From: RGIG3528 sp045598045
GTDB lineage: Bacteria; Bacillota; Clostridia; Lachnospirales; Lachnospiraceae
Assembly (NCBI GenBank): GCA_045598045.1
Contig: JAZLLG010000032.1
Coordinates: 1 to 23,858 of the forward strand
Direction: 5' to 3'
DNA length: 23,858 nt
A model generated the notes under the pieces. That model was not told the DNA's origin. It did not search any database and worked only from the letters and a program-made list of their open reading frames with translations. The translations under genes were made by a program, and so were the position numbers. This document shows, piece after piece, positions 23,494-23,858 of the stretch. Within the stretch, counting starts at the first letter, position 1, and every line of letters starts with the position of its first letter.

Positions 23494-23523
23494 TTTATAA
23501 CCTGCCTTGAAAACAAAGGGCAA
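23494..23523 (-). promoter_or_regulatory. Candidate sigma-A promoter of the sugar-use operon
   Basis: Minus strand TTGCCC (23523-23518), an 18-nt spacer, then TATAAA (23499-23494) gives a plausible -35/-10 pair about 105 nt before the first start codon. A second weaker option, TTGCTT-N17-TATTTT, overlaps the first operator copy. Just upstream of the -35, TGCA-AAG-TGCA (around 23529-23540) is a small dyad that could bind an activator. Confidence 0.5.
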
Positions 23524-23680
23524 AATTATGCACTTTGCACAAAAAAACCCTTTTATGTCAGTTAAGTTTTAATGATTGCTAAAGTTAATTGTTTTAGTTA
23601 ATATTTAAACAAATGCTTTTTTCAGAGGTTGTTTTTTACAAAATGTTTATTTTTCGGGCTTTGAAGGACTTACTTTCATC

Positions 23681-23747
23681 GAGTAGGAGGCGGTGACTAA
23701 CCGCCGTCCTCTCACAGCACCGTACGTACCGTTCGGTATACGGCGCT
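23681..23747 (-). ncRNA. Group II intron domains V and VI
   Basis: Domain V (23747-23716, 32 nt) pairs AGCGCCGTA with TACGGTGCT around a two-base bulge, then TACC with GGTA below a GAAC loop. The catalytic triad position reads CGC rather than AGC. Domain VI (23713-23681) pairs GAG/CTC, AGGA/TCCT and GGCGGT/ACCGCC, leaving a single bulged A at 23684, seven nucleotides from the 3' end, where the branch-point is expected. Confidence 0.88.
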
Positions 23748-23748
23748 T

Positions 23749-23858
23749 TCAATAGTTGACGTGCACAGACTGATAAGCTGTGGCTAAATCATAAAAGCCA
23801 CTGTTTATCAGTCTTTCTTTTGTCATTGCCATGTTCACAGCAACTGTATGCGTTGCAA
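23749..23858 (-). CDS. Group II intron reverse transcriptase/maturase, C-terminal fragment
   Basis: Only the last 36 codons are in the window. They read ATHTVAVNMAMTKERL, then INSGFYDLATAYQSVHVNY and TGA, matching the usual C-terminal style of intron-encoded proteins (an xNERLxxxGYYDLA-like helix then a short tail). The stop lies one base from domain V. The gene runs past the window edge, so whether it is intact cannot be judged. Class is not certain from this fragment. Confidence 0.8.
   Translation of the reverse strand, partial: ATHTVAVNMAMTKERLINSGFYDLATAYQSVHVNY

Larger units (their letters stand above)
23678..23858 (-). mobile_element. 3' part of a group II intron (cut by the window edge)
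   Basis: The minus strand carries, in order, the end of an intron-encoded reverse transcriptase/maturase, a domain V hairpin, a domain VI hairpin and the terminal sequence CTACTCGAT, with the 3' splice boundary at 23678. The 5' part lies beyond the window. The intron points the same way as the sugar operon and ends about 287 bp before its first start codon. Confidence 0.88.

Overview
The window looks like a chromosomal stretch from an anaerobic Bacillota, most likely a Lachnospiraceae member (Butyrivibrio/Roseburia/Lachnospira-like). The reasons are moderate GC, AGGAGG-type ribosome sites, lipoprotein and permease styles, and an arabinan-type sugar-use locus carrying DUF5696 and YIP1-family proteins. 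This assignment rests on protein style only. Every well-supported gene lies on the minus strand, so the biological reading direction is from high to low coordinates.

Main locus (about 23.5 kb down to 3.3 kb): one long candidate operon of thirteen genes. In transcription order it holds a 992-aa multidomain solute-binding protein, two ABC permeases, an NHL/TPR/YIP1 membrane protein, a DUF5696 protein, a second pair of ABC permeases, a second solute-binding lipoprotein, a LamG lipoprotein with three 158-aa tandem modules, a cytoplasmic-type GH43 arabinofuranosidase, a membrane-linked GH43 endo-arabinanase-like enzyme, a small two-helix membrane protein and an ArsR-type winged-helix regulator. 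Most gaps are 0-30 bp and several genes overlap. A hairpin terminator follows the regulator. A candidate promoter with a 34-bp tandem operator-like repeat lies ahead of the first gene. The likely logic is: the surface GH43 trims arabinan, lipoproteins and binding proteins capture the products, two importers bring oligosaccharides in, the cytoplasmic GH43 finishes hydrolysis, and the regulator senses a product. No ABC ATPase is encoded, so a shared MsmX/UgpC-type ATPase from elsewhere is presumably used.

Downstream (3.1-0.15 kb): a 69-aa protein coupled to tspO, then a separate group with its own extended -10 promoter: a CBS-domain protein, a bacteriohemerythrin with a C-terminal CheX-like domain, and an unrecognised 137-aa protein.

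Edges: the right end is the 3' part of a group II intron on the minus strand (end of the maturase ORF, domain V, domain VI with a bulged A, boundary near 23678). The left 150 bp hold direct and inverted repeats resembling an insertion-sequence end. Mobile elements at both edges suggest the window may be bounded by repeats that break assemblies.
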